Positions 44,697-55,431 of a stretch of 64,000 bases of DNA are shown here, one piece after another (the first letter of the stretch is position 1; each line of letters starts with the position of its first letter). The DNA is taken from assembly GCF_903645295.1 (NCBI RefSeq), contig NZ_CAHJXM010000001.1, forward strand, positions 1 through 64,000, in the 5' to 3' direction. Below the pieces are notes generated by a model. It worked only from the letters and a program-made list of their open reading frames with translations. It searched no databases and had not been told where the DNA came from. The stretch comes from Bacillus sp. Marseille-Q1617 (GTDB lineage: Bacteria > Bacillota > Bacilli > Bacillales > Bacillaceae_B). The position numbers were made by a program, and so were the translations under genes.

Positions 44697-45988
44697 TGTT
44701 TCAAACTATCTCCAATTTTATGCGCGTGGGTGATATAAGAAATAAAATTATCTTCACCCTTTTAATGTTAGTCGTCTTCCGTCTTGGTACCTTCATTCCG
44801 GTGCCAAACGTTGACGCAAATGTACTAAAGATGCAAGACCAGGCAGGGATTCTCGGATTCCTGAATACATTTGGCGGTGGTGCGCTGCAGAACTTCTCCA
44901 TCTTCGCGATGGGAATCATGCCTTACATCACAGCTTCGATCATCGTTCAGCTGCTTCAAATGGATGTAGTTCCTAAGTTCACTGAATGGTCGAAGCAAGG
45001 TGAAGTAGGCCGCCGTAAATTAGCTCAGTTCACTCGTTATTTCACGATTATTCTTGGTTTTATCCAAGCTTTAGGAATGTCCTACGGCTTTAACCGGATT
45101 TATGGTGGAATGCTTATCCAAAGTCCTGGAGTAAGCACGTACTTGTTAATCGCATTGGTATTAACAGCCGGTACGGCTTTTCTTATGTGGCTGGGTGAAC
45201 AAATCACAGCTAAAGGTGTTGGAAATGGTATCTCGATCCTGATCTTTGCAGGTATCGTAGCTGCGATTCCTAACACTGTTAACCAAATCTATGCTCAACA
45301 AATCGAAGGAGCAGGCGAGCAGCTCTTCCTTCGCATTGTCGTTCTTGCACTTTTAGTATTGGCTGTTATTGCAATCGTAGTTGGTACGGTGTTTATTCAA
45401 CAAGCACTTCGTAAAATTCCGATTCAATATGCAAAACGTCTTGTGGGACGCAGTCCGGTTGGCGGACAATCAACACATCTTCCTTTGAAAGTAAATGCTG
45501 CGGGTGTTATTCCAGTAATCTTCGCGATTTCTTTTATCATCACGCCACAGACCATTTCCACTTTCTTCGGTGAAAATGATGTGACAAGTACGATTCAGTA
45601 CATCTTCGATTACACGAAGCCGGTTGGTATGATCATCTATGTAGCATTGATCATTGCCTTTACTTACTTCTATGCTTTCATTCAAGTGAATCCGGAGCAA
45701 ATGGCGGAAAACTTGAAGAAGCAAGGTGGATATATCCCTGGTATCCGTCCAGGTAAAACCACTCAAGAGTATCTCACTCGCGTTCTGTATCGCCTAACAT
45801 TTGTAGGGGCTATTTTCTTATCTGTGATCTCCATTCTTCCAGTGTTCTTCATTAATTTCGCTGGACTGCCGCCTGCGGCACAAATTGGTGGAACGAGTCT
45901 CTTGATCGTCGTTGGTGTTGCTCTTGAGACGATGAAGCAATTGGAAGCACAGTTAGTGAAACGTCACTACAAAGGGTTCATTAAATAA
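44696..45988 (+). CDS. secY: Preprotein translocase subunit SecY
   Basis: SecY is the protein-conducting channel. The 430-residue product has ten hydrophobic helices, the plug region after helix 1 (NVDANVLKMQDQAG, FGGGALQNFSIFAMGIMPYI), and the cytoplasmic loops RKLAQFTRYF and PGIRPGKTTQEYL that bind SecA and the ribosome. Translation is coupled to rplO. Partner SecE is at 18.3 kb. Confidence 0.97.
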   Translation: MFQTISNFMRVGDIRNKIIFTLLMLVVFRLGTFIPVPNVDANVLKMQDQAGILGFLNTFGGGALQNFSIFAMGIMPYITASIIVQLLQMDVVPKFTEWSKQGEVGRRKLAQFTRYFTIILGFIQALGMSYGFNRIYGGMLIQSPGVSTYLLIALVLTAGTAFLMWLGEQITAKGVGNGISILIFAGIVAAIPNTVNQIYAQQIEGAGEQLFLRIVVLALLVLAVIAIVVGTVFIQQALRKIPIQYAKRLVGRSPVGGQSTHLPLKVNAAGVIPVIFAISFIITPQTISTFFGENDVTSTIQYIFDYTKPVGMIIYVALIIAFTYFYAFIQVNPEQMAENLKKQGGYIPGIRPGKTTQEYLTRVLYRLTFVGAIFLSVISILPVFFINFAGLPPAAQIGGTSLLIVVGVALETMKQLEAQLVKRHYKGFIK

Positions 45989-45994
45989 GAGGGT

Positions 45995-46017
45995 TTTCGG
46001 GAACGTTCTGTTCCTGA
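45995..46017 (+). promoter_or_regulatory. Hairpin between secY and adk
   Basis: TTCGGGAAC pairs with GTTCCTGAA (9 pairs, one G-U) across GTTCT. No T tract follows. It may be an mRNA processing or stability element. Confidence 0.55.
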
Positions 46018-46037
46018 AGCCATTTTATAGACATTGA

Positions 46038-46699
<662 letters not shown>

Positions 46700-46700
<1 letters not shown>

Positions 46701-47446
46701 TGATCATTTGTAAAACTCCGAGAGAGATTGAGATCATGCGGCAAGCCGGCAGGATTGTGGCACTGACTCATGCGGAATTGCAAAAGTATATTTCACCAGG
46801 AATTACGACGAATGAATTGGATGCAATTGCTGAGAAATTCATTCGTAAACATGATGCAATTCCATCTTTTAAAGGGTATAATGGGTTTCGTGGCAGCATC
46901 TGTGCTTCAGTCAACAACGAACTGGTTCATGGAATTCCGGGAGATCGGGTGTTAAAAGACGGCGACATTATCAGCATCGATATCGGTGCGAAATATAACG
47001 GCTATCACGGCGACTCGGCCTGGACTTATCCAGTTGGGAAGATTGACGATGAAACCCGGAAGCTTCTTGATGTAACAGAGGAATCTTTATATCTGGGGCT
47101 TAAGGAAGCTAAACCAGGCGAACGTCTGTCGAATATCTCTCATAGTATTCAAACTTTTGTTGAAGCAAATGGCTTTTCTATCGTTCGAGAGTATGTAGGG
47201 CACGGAGTTGGTCAAGACTTACATGAGGACCCTCAGATTCCTCATTATGGACCGCCTAACAAAGGTCCTCGCTTAAAGCCTGGCATGGTACTGGCTATTG
47301 AACCAATGGTTAATGCAGGAAGTCGATATGTTAGAACGTTATCAGATAACTGGACAGTCGTGACAGTTGATGATAAAATGTGTGCGCACTTTGAACACAC
47401 CATTGCAATTACTGAAGAAGGCTATGAGATATTGACGAAAGCCTAA
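46700..47446 (+). CDS. map: Methionine aminopeptidase, type I
   Basis: Map removes the initiator methionine from nascent chains. The 248-residue pita-bread enzyme has the metal ligands in [20 protein letters not shown] (two aspartates), [12 protein letters not shown] (histidine), IEPMVN (glutamate) and [11 protein letters not shown] (glutamate). ATG 46700 is coupled to adk. Position between adk and infA is conserved in Bacillus. Confidence 0.96.
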
Positions 47447-47461
47447 GTGAAGGTGATTGGA

Positions 47462-47785
47462 TTGATCGAGTCAGATTCGGCGATTCCGAGTATAGGTCAG
47501 ATTGTTCTGCCTCTTAAGGGCAGGGAGGCTGGTACGTATTCGGTCGTTGTTCAGCAATTGGATGAACGTTTTGTACTCATAGCAGACGGAGATAAACGTA
47601 AATTCGATCGCGCCAAGCGAAAGAATATCGGACATCTTCAACTGTTTGACTATGTTTCTCCAGAAGTTCATAACAGTATTATCGAAACAGGAAGAGTTAC
47701 GAACGGTAAACTGCGCTATGCTGTTTCAAAGTTTGTAAATGAAGTTTTAATTGATGAGAAGAAGGGAGACATGTTCGATGGCTAA
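47462..47785 (+). CDS. KOW-domain RNA-binding protein (YbzG-like)
   Basis: A small protein of about 107 residues with an N-terminal KOW/L14e-like beta-barrel ([22 protein letters not shown]) and the family motif [16 protein letters not shown]. Its cellular role is unknown; the fold and place among translation genes suggest ribosome or RNA binding. TTG 47462 is preferred because AAGGTGAT stands five bases before it; GTG 47447, adjoining the map stop, is possible but lacks a binding site. The 3' end overlaps infA by eight bases. Confidence 0.8.
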   Translation: MIESDSAIPSIGQIVLPLKGREAGTYSVVVQQLDERFVLIADGDKRKFDRAKRKNIGHLQLFDYVSPEVHNSIIETGRVTNGKLRYAVSKFVNEVLIDEKKGDMFDG

Positions 47786-47996
47786 GGATGATGTAATTGA
47801 AGTGGAAGGGAAAGTCGCTGAGACTTTGCCTAACGCGATGTTTAAGGTAGAATTAGAAAATGGTCATACAGTTCTGGCACATGTTTCAGGAAAGATTCGT
47901 ATGCACTTCATCCGTATCCTACCTGGTGACAAGGTGACAGTTGAATTATCACCGTATGACTTAACTCGTGGTAGAATCACTTATCGTTATAAATAA
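47778..47996 (+). CDS. infA: Translation initiation factor IF-1
   Basis: IF-1 blocks the A site during initiation. The 72-residue OB-fold protein has [37 protein letters not shown] and [18 protein letters not shown] 47778 follows AAGGGAGA; the start overlaps the end of the KOW gene. Confidence 0.96.
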   Translation: MAKDDVIEVEGKVAETLPNAMFKVELENGHTVLAHVSGKIRMHFIRILPGDKVTVELSPYDLTRGRITYRYK

Positions 47997-48028
47997 TTCA
48001 TTGCACTCCGTACTATTAAGGAGGTTAG

Positions 48029-48148
<120 letters not shown>

Positions 48149-48172
48149 ACTAAAAGGAGGTGCGCTATCACT

Positions 48173-48538
48173 ATGGCACGTATTGCTGGTGTAGACATTC
48201 CACGTGACAAACGTGTTGTCATTTCATTAACATACATCTACGGTATTGGTAAAAATACTGCGACACAAATTCTTTCAGAAGCTGGTGTCTCTGAAGACAC
48301 TCGCGTTCGCGATCTAACTGAAGACGAACTAGGAAAGATTCGTGATATCGTTGATAAATTAAAGGTTGAAGGTGATCTTCGTCGTGAGATCTCTCTAAAC
48401 ATCAAACGTCTTATGGAAATCGGTTCATACCGCGGTCTTCGTCACCGTCGTGGACTACCTGTTCGTGGACAACATACGAAGAACAACGCTCGTACACGTA
48501 AAGGTCCTCGTAAGACTGTAGCAAACAAGAAAAAATAA
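48173..48538 (+). CDS. rpsM: 30S ribosomal protein S13
   Basis: S13 bridges the small-subunit head to 5S/L5 and contacts the P-site tRNA. The 121-residue product has [20 protein letters not shown], a helix-two-turn-helix region, and the basic tail [23 protein letters not shown] 48173 follows AAAGGAGGTG. Confidence 0.97.
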   Translation: MARIAGVDIPRDKRVVISLTYIYGIGKNTATQILSEAGVSEDTRVRDLTEDELGKIRDIVDKLKVEGDLRREISLNIKRLMEIGSYRGLRHRRGLPVRGQHTKNNARTRKGPRKTVANKKK

Positions 48539-48545
48539 TAGGTAA

Positions 48546-48953
<408 letters not shown>

Positions 48954-49020
48954 TTTTTCTGTATAAATTTTGTATCGTTGTCTATAATGGGATATGATAC
49001 AAAATGTTCATTCAGAAAAA
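48954..49020. promoter_or_regulatory. Two-tier dyad around a -10 box upstream of rpoA
   Basis: Outer arms TTTTTCTG (48954-48961) and CAGAAAAA (49013-49020) and inner arms ATTTTGTATC (48967-48976) and GATACAAAAT (48996-49005) are all perfect. The loop holds TATAAT (48983-48988), a possible rpoA -10 with a poor -35 (TGTATA, 48960). No T run follows on the plus strand. The remaining bases to 49124 show no gene. Confidence 0.7.
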
Positions 49021-49124
49021 TGTAACCAGTTGTTGGTGCACAATAGGGAACGTAAACATGGGGAATTTCGGACTTCATATTATTTAGCCCGGAGTTTCGA
49101 CGTTTTGAAGGAGGGTAAATATTA

Positions 49125-50069
49125 ATGATCGAAATTGAAAAACCAAAAATTGAAACGGTTGAGATCAGCGATGATGCCACATATGGAAAGTTCGTCGTAG
49201 AACCACTTGAGCGTGGATATGGTACAACTTTGGGTAACTCCTTACGTCGTATCCTATTATCGTCACTCCCAGGTGCCGCTGTCACATCTATTCAAATAGA
49301 TGGAGTACTGCATGAGTTTTCAACAATTGAAGGCGTCGTAGAGGATGTCACATCCATCATTTTGAATATCAAAAAGCTAGCGTTGAAGATTTACTCTGAT
49401 GAAGAGAAGACGCTCGAAATTGATGTGCAGGGTGAAGGAGTCGTTACTGCTGCTGATATTACTCATGATAGTGATGTGGAAGTGTTAAATCCTGATTTGC
49501 ACATCGCCACATTATCTAAAAGTGGTCACTTCCGTGTGCGTTTAAGCGCATCACGCGGACGTGGATACAGACCTGCTGACCAAAACAAACGTGAGGATCT
49601 TCCTATCGGTGTGATCCCAATCGATTCTATTTACACTCCAGTTTCACGCGTTAATTATCAAGTAGAAAATACTCGTGTTGGTCAAATGACGAACTATGAT
49701 AAGCTTTCTCTTGATGTATGGACTGATGGAAGTATTGGACCGAAAGAAGCGATTTCTTTAGGTGCTAAGATTCTGACAGAACACTTGAATATTTTCGTTG
49801 GCCTTACAGATGAAGCGCAGAATGCTGAAATCATGGTAGAAAAAGAAGAAGATCAAAAAGAAAAAGTTCTTGAGATGACAATCGAAGAATTAGATCTTTC
49901 TGTTCGTTCTTACAACTGCCTTAAGCGTGCTGGAATCAACACTGTTCAAGAGCTTGCTAACAAGACTGAAGAAGATATGATGAAAGTGCGTAACCTAGGA
50001 CGTAAATCTCTTGAAGAGGTTAAAGTTAAACTTGAAGACCTTGGATTAGGGTTACGTAAAGACGATTGA
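49125..50069 (+). CDS. rpoA: DNA-directed RNA polymerase subunit alpha
   Basis: Alpha dimers nucleate RNA polymerase assembly and contact activators and UP elements. The 314-residue product has the N-terminal dimerization domain ([29 protein letters not shown] region) and a C-terminal domain with two helix-hairpin-helix motifs ([20 protein letters not shown]). ATG 49125 follows GAAGGAGGG. Confidence 0.97.
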   Translation: MIEIEKPKIETVEISDDATYGKFVVEPLERGYGTTLGNSLRRILLSSLPGAAVTSIQIDGVLHEFSTIEGVVEDVTSIILNIKKLALKIYSDEEKTLEIDVQGEGVVTAADITHDSDVEVLNPDLHIATLSKSGHFRVRLSASRGRGYRPADQNKREDLPIGVIPIDSIYTPVSRVNYQVENTRVGQMTNYDKLSLDVWTDGSIGPKEAISLGAKILTEHLNIFVGLTDEAQNAEIMVEKEEDQKEKVLEMTIEELDLSVRSYNCLKRAGINTVQELANKTEEDMMKVRNLGRKSLEEVKVKLEDLGLGLRKDD

Positions 50070-50089
50070 TAATCATTTTAGATATATAG

Positions 50090-50476
<387 letters not shown>

Positions 50477-50497
50477 TAATTCGTGACTACTAACATT

Positions 50498-50541
50498 AAG
50501 GGCGGGACAGTTAATCCTTAACTGCTTCTTTGCCCTTTTTG
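50498..50541 (+). terminator. Terminator after rplQ
   Basis: AAGGGC pairs with GCCCTT and an inner CAGTTAA pairs with TTAACTG; a T5 run follows. It closes the S10-spc-alpha operon. Confidence 0.85.
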
Positions 50542-50760
50542 TATAAGTGCATGATTGATGATGAAAAGCAGAGCGTTACGATGAGCAGCGCTGCTGACTC
50601 GTCTAGCTCGTGCGCCCCTTCCGACTTCTATATCGATAGAAGCTGTTCAGTGGATGAACAAGAAAAGGTTTCTTTTCTTTGGTCGGGGTGCAGGCTTTTT
50701 TTTATTTATATGGATTTTTGCTATTATTTATTTATTGAATCATATAACACTTCTTTATAC
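50542..50760. other. Spacer after rplQ, no gene seen
   Basis: No credible coding frame. It holds a 12-base palindrome, AGCAGCGCTGCT, near 50584-50596 and a T8 run near 50697. The following composite repeat and a short untranslated part fill the rest up to ecfA1. Confidence 0.5.
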
Positions 50761-50983
50761 CGCTATTGATTTCCGTGCAAGACTTCGCTTTCCGCGGGCG
50801 GCTGGTGAGCCTCCTCAAGGGGAATGTCCAGCTGCAGGGCTTAAAAGCACATGTCATAAGCCAAATCGACCAAGAAGGCAAAGAACGCCTTCGTGGCCGA
50901 TTCGTCTTATGCCACACGCTTCCTGAGCAAAGCCCTTCCGCTTTTCTAATAGGAGTCTTCGTCTTGCACTCCAGTCAATCGCT
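50761..50983 (-). repeat. Composite repeat (family C inside family A), copy 1
   Basis: Outer ends (GCAAGACTTCGCTTTCCGCG at 50777 and AGTCTTCGTCTTGCACTCC near 50954) are family A-like in reverse orientation. The center is replaced by a 123-bp family C element (50825-50947, TGTCCAGCT to GCTTTTCT) with an apical GAAGGC-AAAGAAC-GCCTTC stem-loop. A second, inverted copy is at 59458-59672. Small open frames across it are not genes. Confidence 0.85.
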
Positions 50984-51108
50984 AGAATCAGTTGCAAATA
51001 TAAATAATTGGTTAATGATAAAAAACAATCTGTTCTTAAAATACTATAAAAAGCCGAGCAGAGTTAATATTCAGTTGAGAATTGATGAGCATAGAGGAGG
51101 TATGTATT

Positions 51109-51945
51109 GTGCGAGAGATGATTAACGTTAAGGATGTCTATTTTCGTTATCCGGATCAGGAAGCCTATGCTCTTGAGGGAATCAGCCTTCATGTGGAGCA
51201 GGGTGAGTGGCTTGCGATTGTCGGGCATAATGGTTCTGGTAAATCGACACTTGCCAAGATGCTGAACGGTCTGCACTTTCCTGAAAAGGGTGACGTTACA
51301 GTAGACGGAATCGCTTTAGAAGAAGAGACGATCTGGGATATCCGCTCCAAGATTGGAATGGTCTTTCAAAATCCAGATAATCAGTTTGTCGGTGCTACAG
51401 TCGAAGATGATGTGGCTTTTGGGTTAGAAAACCATGGAGTACCTTATGAAACGATGGTACAGAGAGTGAGTGGCGCTTTAAGGCGTGTCCATATGGAAGA
51501 TTTTCTTGATCAAGAGCCGCACCATTTATCAGGCGGACAGAAGCAGCGCGTGGCAATCGCCGGAGTGGTGGCCCTTCAGCCGGATATCATCATCCTGGAC
51601 GAATCGACATCCATGCTTGATCCGAAAGGAAAGAAAGAAGTGCTTGAAACGGTCAGGATTTTAAAGGAAAAAGAGAATTTGACTGTCATTTCGATCACCC
51701 ATGACCTTGAGGAAGCAGCAAGGGCCGACCGAATCATCGTACTGAATAAGGGGAAAGTCTTTAAGGAAGGGACACCACAAGAGATTTTCCTGCTCGAGGA
51801 TGAATTAAAGAAATTGGGGCTTGATTCACCTTTTACCATTAAACTTTCAGGAGCGCTGAAGAATGCGGGTATCTCATTACCCCAAACCTACTTTACAGAA
51901 GAAGAGCTGGTGAACGAGTTATGGAAATCTCATTTCAACAAGTAG
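51109..51945 (+). CDS. ecfA1: ECF transporter ATPase EcfA1
   Basis: One of two ATPases of the energy-coupling-factor module that powers uptake of vitamins and metals by different S components. The 278-residue product has Walker A GHNGSGKST near 43, Q-loop MVFQNPDNQ, signature LSGGQKQRVAIAGVV near 143, Walker B IIILDESTSMLD and the switch histidine in SITHDLEE. GTG 51109 is placed by AGAGGAGGT at 51093; ATG 51118 is the alternative. The 3' end overlaps ecfA2 by 25 bases. Confidence 0.94.
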   Translation: MREMINVKDVYFRYPDQEAYALEGISLHVEQGEWLAIVGHNGSGKSTLAKMLNGLHFPEKGDVTVDGIALEEETIWDIRSKIGMVFQNPDNQFVGATVEDDVAFGLENHGVPYETMVQRVSGALRRVHMEDFLDQEPHHLSGGQKQRVAIAGVVALQPDIIILDESTSMLDPKGKKEVLETVRILKEKENLTVISITHDLEEAARADRIIVLNKGKVFKEGTPQEIFLLEDELKKLGLDSPFTIKLSGALKNAGISLPQTYFTEEELVNELWKSHFNK

Positions 51946-52790
51946 AATATCGATATTCCTATAAAACCCCATTTGAAAAGCTTGCTCTTGAAGATATCAA
52001 TCTCTCCATTCCATCAGGTCAGTTCCTGGCGATCATCGGTCATACAGGTTCAGGCAAGTCGACACTCTTGCAGCATCTGAATGCACTGCTAAAGCCGACA
52101 TCCGGAATCGTGAACGTCGGAGACTACGAGATCAGCCCCGAGAAAAAATCGAAGAGTCTGAAACCGATCAGGCAAAAGGTAGGGATCGTTTTTCAATTCC
52201 CAGAACATCAGTTATTTGAAGAAACGATATTGAAGGATATTTGTTATGGCCCTATGAACTTCGGAGTATCAGAGGAAGAAGCGAAAGAAAGAGCGAAGGA
52301 ACTGATTGTGAAGGTCGGGCTTTCAGAAGACATACTTCAGAAATCCCCATTTGATCTCTCAGGCGGTCAGATGAGGAGGGTGGCCATTGCCGGTGTCCTT
52401 GCCATGAATCCGGATGTGATCGTATTGGACGAGCCTACAGCCGGTTTAGATCCGCGTGGGCAGCGTGAGATCATGGATATGTTCCACGATCTTCATAAAG
52501 AAAAAGGACTGACTACCATCCTTGTCACGCACAGCATGGAGGATGCGGCTCACTATGCAGATGAGATTGTCATCTTGCAGAAGGGACGCTTACAGAGGAA
52601 GGGTTCCCCGCAAGACATTTTTTCGAATCCAGAGGAATTGTTTGAAATGGGGCTGGATGTTCCCGATGTGGTCCGATTTCAGTTCAAGCTGGAAGAGCGT
52701 ATCGGCAGGAAGCTCGGTATCACTTGTTTGACGGTTGAAGAACTGGCTGATGCAATTGGTTCCCTCGAAGAAGGGGGTGGACCGCTATGA
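51921..52790 (+). CDS. ecfA2: ECF transporter ATPase EcfA2
   Basis: The second ATPase of the ECF module, forming a heterodimer with EcfA1. The 289-residue product has Walker A GHTGSGKST near 40, Q-loop VFQFPEHQLFEET, signature DLSGGQMRRVAIAGVLA, Walker B VIVLDEPTAGLDP and VTHSMEDAA. The C-terminal domain typical of EcfA is present. ATG 51921 lies within the end of ecfA1, and its stop overlaps ecfT by four bases. Confidence 0.95.
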   Translation: MEISFQQVEYRYSYKTPFEKLALEDINLSIPSGQFLAIIGHTGSGKSTLLQHLNALLKPTSGIVNVGDYEISPEKKSKSLKPIRQKVGIVFQFPEHQLFEETILKDICYGPMNFGVSEEEAKERAKELIVKVGLSEDILQKSPFDLSGGQMRRVAIAGVLAMNPDVIVLDEPTAGLDPRGQREIMDMFHDLHKEKGLTTILVTHSMEDAAHYADEIVILQKGRLQRKGSPQDIFSNPEELFEMGLDVPDVVRFQFKLEERIGRKLGITCLTVEELADAIGSLEEGGGPL

Positions 52791-53584
52791 TGGAAAAAAT
52801 GATCTTCGGCCGTTACGTACCGGCAAATTCCATTCTTCACAGCATGGATCCAAGGTCGAAGCTTCTCTTTATATTCGGTTTCATTTGTGTTGTATTTTTG
52901 GCTAATAATGTTGTCACCTATGCCATATTAGGGGCATTTACGCTTACTGCACTCATCTTTTCCAATCTTCCCATCCGGTTCATCATCGGAGGGTTGAAGC
53001 CCATTCTATGGCTGATCCTGTTTACGTTTTTCCTGCATGTATTCTTTACAAAAGAGGGCGGGGTCATCCTGGATCTTGGCTTCCTTAAGATTCATGAGGA
53101 AGGGCTGCGGCAGGGGATATTCATCTCCCTTCGATTCTTTTATCTGATCCTGATCACTTCTTTACTGACGCTGACGACATCACCGATCACCATCACAGAT
53201 GGGCTGGAAACATTATTGAATCCGCTGCGTAAGGTGAAGTTCCCGGTCCATGAGCTTGCGTTGATGATGTCGATTTCGCTGCGTTTCATCCCGACCCTGA
53301 TGGAAGAAACGGATAAAATCATGAAGGCGCAGATCGCGAGGGGAGCAGAGTTTTCCTCAGGGCCGATAAAAGATCGGATCAAGGCGATCATCCCATTGCT
53401 CATCCCTTTATTCGTCAGTGCGTTCAAGCGTGCAGAAGACCTGGCTACGGCCATGGAAGCAAGGGGCTACCGGGGAGGGGAAGGAAGAACGAAATACAGG
53501 CTTCTTTCCTGGCATAAAAAAGATACAGGCGCACTGGTTGTACTCGGCATCCTGACAGCCTTATTGCTATTCTTCAGAGGATAG
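52787..53584 (+). CDS. ecfT: ECF transporter transmembrane protein EcfT
   Basis: EcfT is the membrane scaffold that joins the two ATPases to exchangeable substrate-binding S proteins. The 265-residue product has several hydrophobic helices and the paired coupling-helix signatures: ARG in MKAQIARGAEFSSG and in EDLATAMEARGYRGGEGRT. The ATG start is within the ecfA2 end (ATGATGG). S components are probably encoded elsewhere, as usual for group II ECF systems. Confidence 0.95.
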   Translation: MMEKMIFGRYVPANSILHSMDPRSKLLFIFGFICVVFLANNVVTYAILGAFTLTALIFSNLPIRFIIGGLKPILWLILFTFFLHVFFTKEGGVILDLGFLKIHEEGLRQGIFISLRFFYLILITSLLTLTTSPITITDGLETLLNPLRKVKFPVHELALMMSISLRFIPTLMEETDKIMKAQIARGAEFSSGPIKDRIKAIIPLLIPLFVSAFKRAEDLATAMEARGYRGGEGRTKYRLLSWHKKDTGALVVLGILTALLLFFRG

Positions 53585-53597
53585 GAGGAGTAATTCT

Positions 53598-54368
53598 ATG
53601 AAGCGTGTAAAATGTACGATATCATATGACGGCACCCATTTCAGCGGTTATCAAATACAGCCAAACCAGCGTACTGTACAGGGCCTCCTTGAAGACACCC
53701 TCAGTGCCATTCATAAAGGAGAGCGGCTACGCGTCACTGCTTCAGGGAGAACGGATGCCGGGGTCCACGCACACGGCCAGGTATTCCACTTTGATACCAC
53801 ATTGGCCATTCCTGAAGAAAAGTGGCCGGTCGTCCTGAACACGCGCCTGCCTGACGAAGTGACCATCAAAGAGGCACAATTTGTCCCTGATGACTTTCAT
53901 GCAAGATTTTCAGTTAAGAGGAAGGAATATCGTTACAGAGTCTATACAGCTGAATCGAGAAGTCCTTTCTATCGTCATTTTGCTCTTCACTATCCTTTCA
54001 CTATTTCGGTAGGGGAAATGCAAAAGGCAGCGCAGGATCTAATGGGTGAACATGACTTTACAAGTTTCTGCTCTGCTAAAACGGAAGTAGCGGACAAAGT
54101 AAGGAATCTCCACAGCATCACCATCACGCAGCATGAGGACGAAATCATTTTTTCTTTTACCGGAAATGGTTTTCTTTACAACATGGTGAGGATCCTGGTA
54201 GGTACGCTGCTCGAGGTAGGTGCGGGGAATCTCCGCAGTGAGGACATGAAAAACATCCTTGAAGCCAAAGACAGGAACCAGGCAGGGAAGACTGCTCCGC
54301 CGCATGGATTGTATCTTTGGAAGGTGGAGTATGGGGAAGAAAATGAAGAGATTCAATCTGGAAAATAA
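53598..54368 (+). CDS. truA: tRNA pseudouridine(38-40) synthase TruA
   Basis: TruA converts uridines 38-40 of the tRNA anticodon arm to pseudouridine. The 256-residue product has ISYDGTHFSGYQIQPNQRTV, the catalytic aspartate in ASGRTDAGVHAHGQV near 50-64, FHARFSVKRKEYRY and GNGFLYNMVRILVGTLLEVG. ATG 53598 follows AGGAGGAG. Located between ecfT and rplM as in B. subtilis. Confidence 0.96.
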   Translation: MKRVKCTISYDGTHFSGYQIQPNQRTVQGLLEDTLSAIHKGERLRVTASGRTDAGVHAHGQVFHFDTTLAIPEEKWPVVLNTRLPDEVTIKEAQFVPDDFHARFSVKRKEYRYRVYTAESRSPFYRHFALHYPFTISVGEMQKAAQDLMGEHDFTSFCSAKTEVADKVRNLHSITITQHEDEIIFSFTGNGFLYNMVRILVGTLLEVGAGNLRSEDMKNILEAKDRNQAGKTAPPHGLYLWKVEYGEENEEIQSGK

Positions 54369-54407
54369 TTTTTTATCTAAAACAACTAATCCTGGTGTAA
54401 CATTCCC

Positions 54408-54436
54408 TTGACATTCACTATAGAACAAGATATTAT
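54408..54436 (+). promoter_or_regulatory. Promoter of rplM-rpsI
   Basis: Perfect TTGACA (54408-54413) and TATTAT (54431-54436), 17-base spacer. Confidence 0.85.
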
Positions 54437-54454
54437 AGCATATGGTATGTTATT

Positions 54455-54530
54455 AACCCCACGATAAGCCCCGGAATCTTATTGTGATTAGAAAATAAAT
54501 ACTACGGATTCATTTAATAGGAGGTAAACT
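54455..54530 (+). promoter_or_regulatory. Ribosomal protein L13 leader
   Basis: The hairpin CACGATAAG (54460-54468) with CTTATTGTG (54478-54486) and the loop GCCCCGGAAT, then ACTACGGATT, match the L13 leader of Firmicutes. It lies between the rplM promoter and its ribosome binding site and probably mediates feedback by L13. Boundaries are approximate. Confidence 0.75.
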
Positions 54531-54531
54531 C

Positions 54532-54969
54532 ATGCGTACTACGTATATGGCAAAAGCCAACGAAATCGATCGTAAATGGTACGTTGTAGATGCTGAAGGC
54601 AAGACTCTTGGTCGTCTGGCTAGTGAAGTAGCTTCAGTTCTACGCGGTAAACACAAACCAACTTTCACACCACATGTTGACACTGGTGATCACGTAATTA
54701 TTCTTAACGCTTCAAAAATCGAATTGACTGGTAAAAAGCTTACTGATAAGATCTACTACCGTCACAGTAACCACCCTGGTGGTTTGAAGCAGCGTACTGC
54801 ATTAGAAATGCGTACAAACTACTCAGAGAAAATGTTAGAGCTTACTATCAAAGGTATGCTTCCTAAAGGTTCTCTAGGTCGTCAAATGATCAAGAAGCTA
54901 CATGTATACTCTGGATCTGAGCATCCACACCAAGCACAACAACCAGAAGTTTACGAACTTCGTGGATAA
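54532..54969 (+). CDS. rplM: 50S ribosomal protein L13
   Basis: L13 is an early 50S assembly protein. The 145-residue product has [40 protein letters not shown] and [23 protein letters not shown] 54532 follows AGGAGG. Co-transcribed with rpsI. Confidence 0.97.
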   Translation: MRTTYMAKANEIDRKWYVVDAEGKTLGRLASEVASVLRGKHKPTFTPHVDTGDHVIILNASKIELTGKKLTDKIYYRHSNHPGGLKQRTALEMRTNYSEKMLELTIKGMLPKGSLGRQMIKKLHVYSGSEHPHQAQQPEVYELRG

Positions 54970-54991
54970 TTAAAAAGAGGAGGTTATTATC

Positions 54992-55384
54992 TTGGCTCAA
55001 GTTCAATATTACGGAACTGGTCGTCGTAAGAGCTCAGTAGCTCGCGTACGTTTAGTACCAGGTAACGGTAACATTGTTATCAATGATCGTGAAGTAGAAG
55101 TATATATCCCATTCGCAGCACTAAGAGAAGTAATCAAGCAACCACTAGTTGCAACTGAAACTCTTGGTAACTATGACGTTTTAGTAAACGTACACGGTGG
55201 AGGTTACGCTGGTCAAGCTGGTGCGATCCGTCACGGTATCGCTCGTGCTTTACTTCAAGCTGATCCTGAGTACCGCGGTACTCTAAAACGCGCTGGATTG
55301 TTAACTCGTGACGCTCGTATGAAAGAACGTAAAAAATACGGTCTTAAAGGCGCTCGTCGTGCACCACAATTCTCTAAGCGTTAA
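54992..55384 (+). CDS. rpsI: 30S ribosomal protein S9
   Basis: S9 reaches the P-site tRNA with its C-terminal tail. The 130-residue product has [41 protein letters not shown] and the end [17 protein letters not shown], whose terminal KR contacts the tRNA. The TTG start at 54992 follows GAGGAGG. Confidence 0.97.
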   Translation: MAQVQYYGTGRRKSSVARVRLVPGNGNIVINDREVEVYIPFAALREVIKQPLVATETLGNYDVLVNVHGGGYAGQAGAIRHGIARALLQADPEYRGTLKRAGLLTRDARMKERKKYGLKGARRAPQFSKR

Positions 55385-55397
55385 TTATTGCTTACAG

Positions 55398-55431
55398 AGA
55401 CTCTCAACCTTTTGGGTTGGGGGTCTTTTTT
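55398..55431 (+). terminator. Terminator after rpsI
   Basis: AGACTCTCAACC pairs with GGGTTGGGGGTCT (with G-U pairs) across TTTT, followed by T6. Confidence 0.88.

Noticed and set aside
50580..50600. AGCAGCGCTGCT palindrome as operator or recombination site
   Set aside because: A single 12-base palindrome in a spacer with no second copy or nearby recombinase; could be chance.
50654..51125. Plus-strand frames of 90 and 119 codons before ecfA1
   Set aside because: They pass through the composite repeat, and the second contains the ecfA1 binding site in another frame. No family resemblance.
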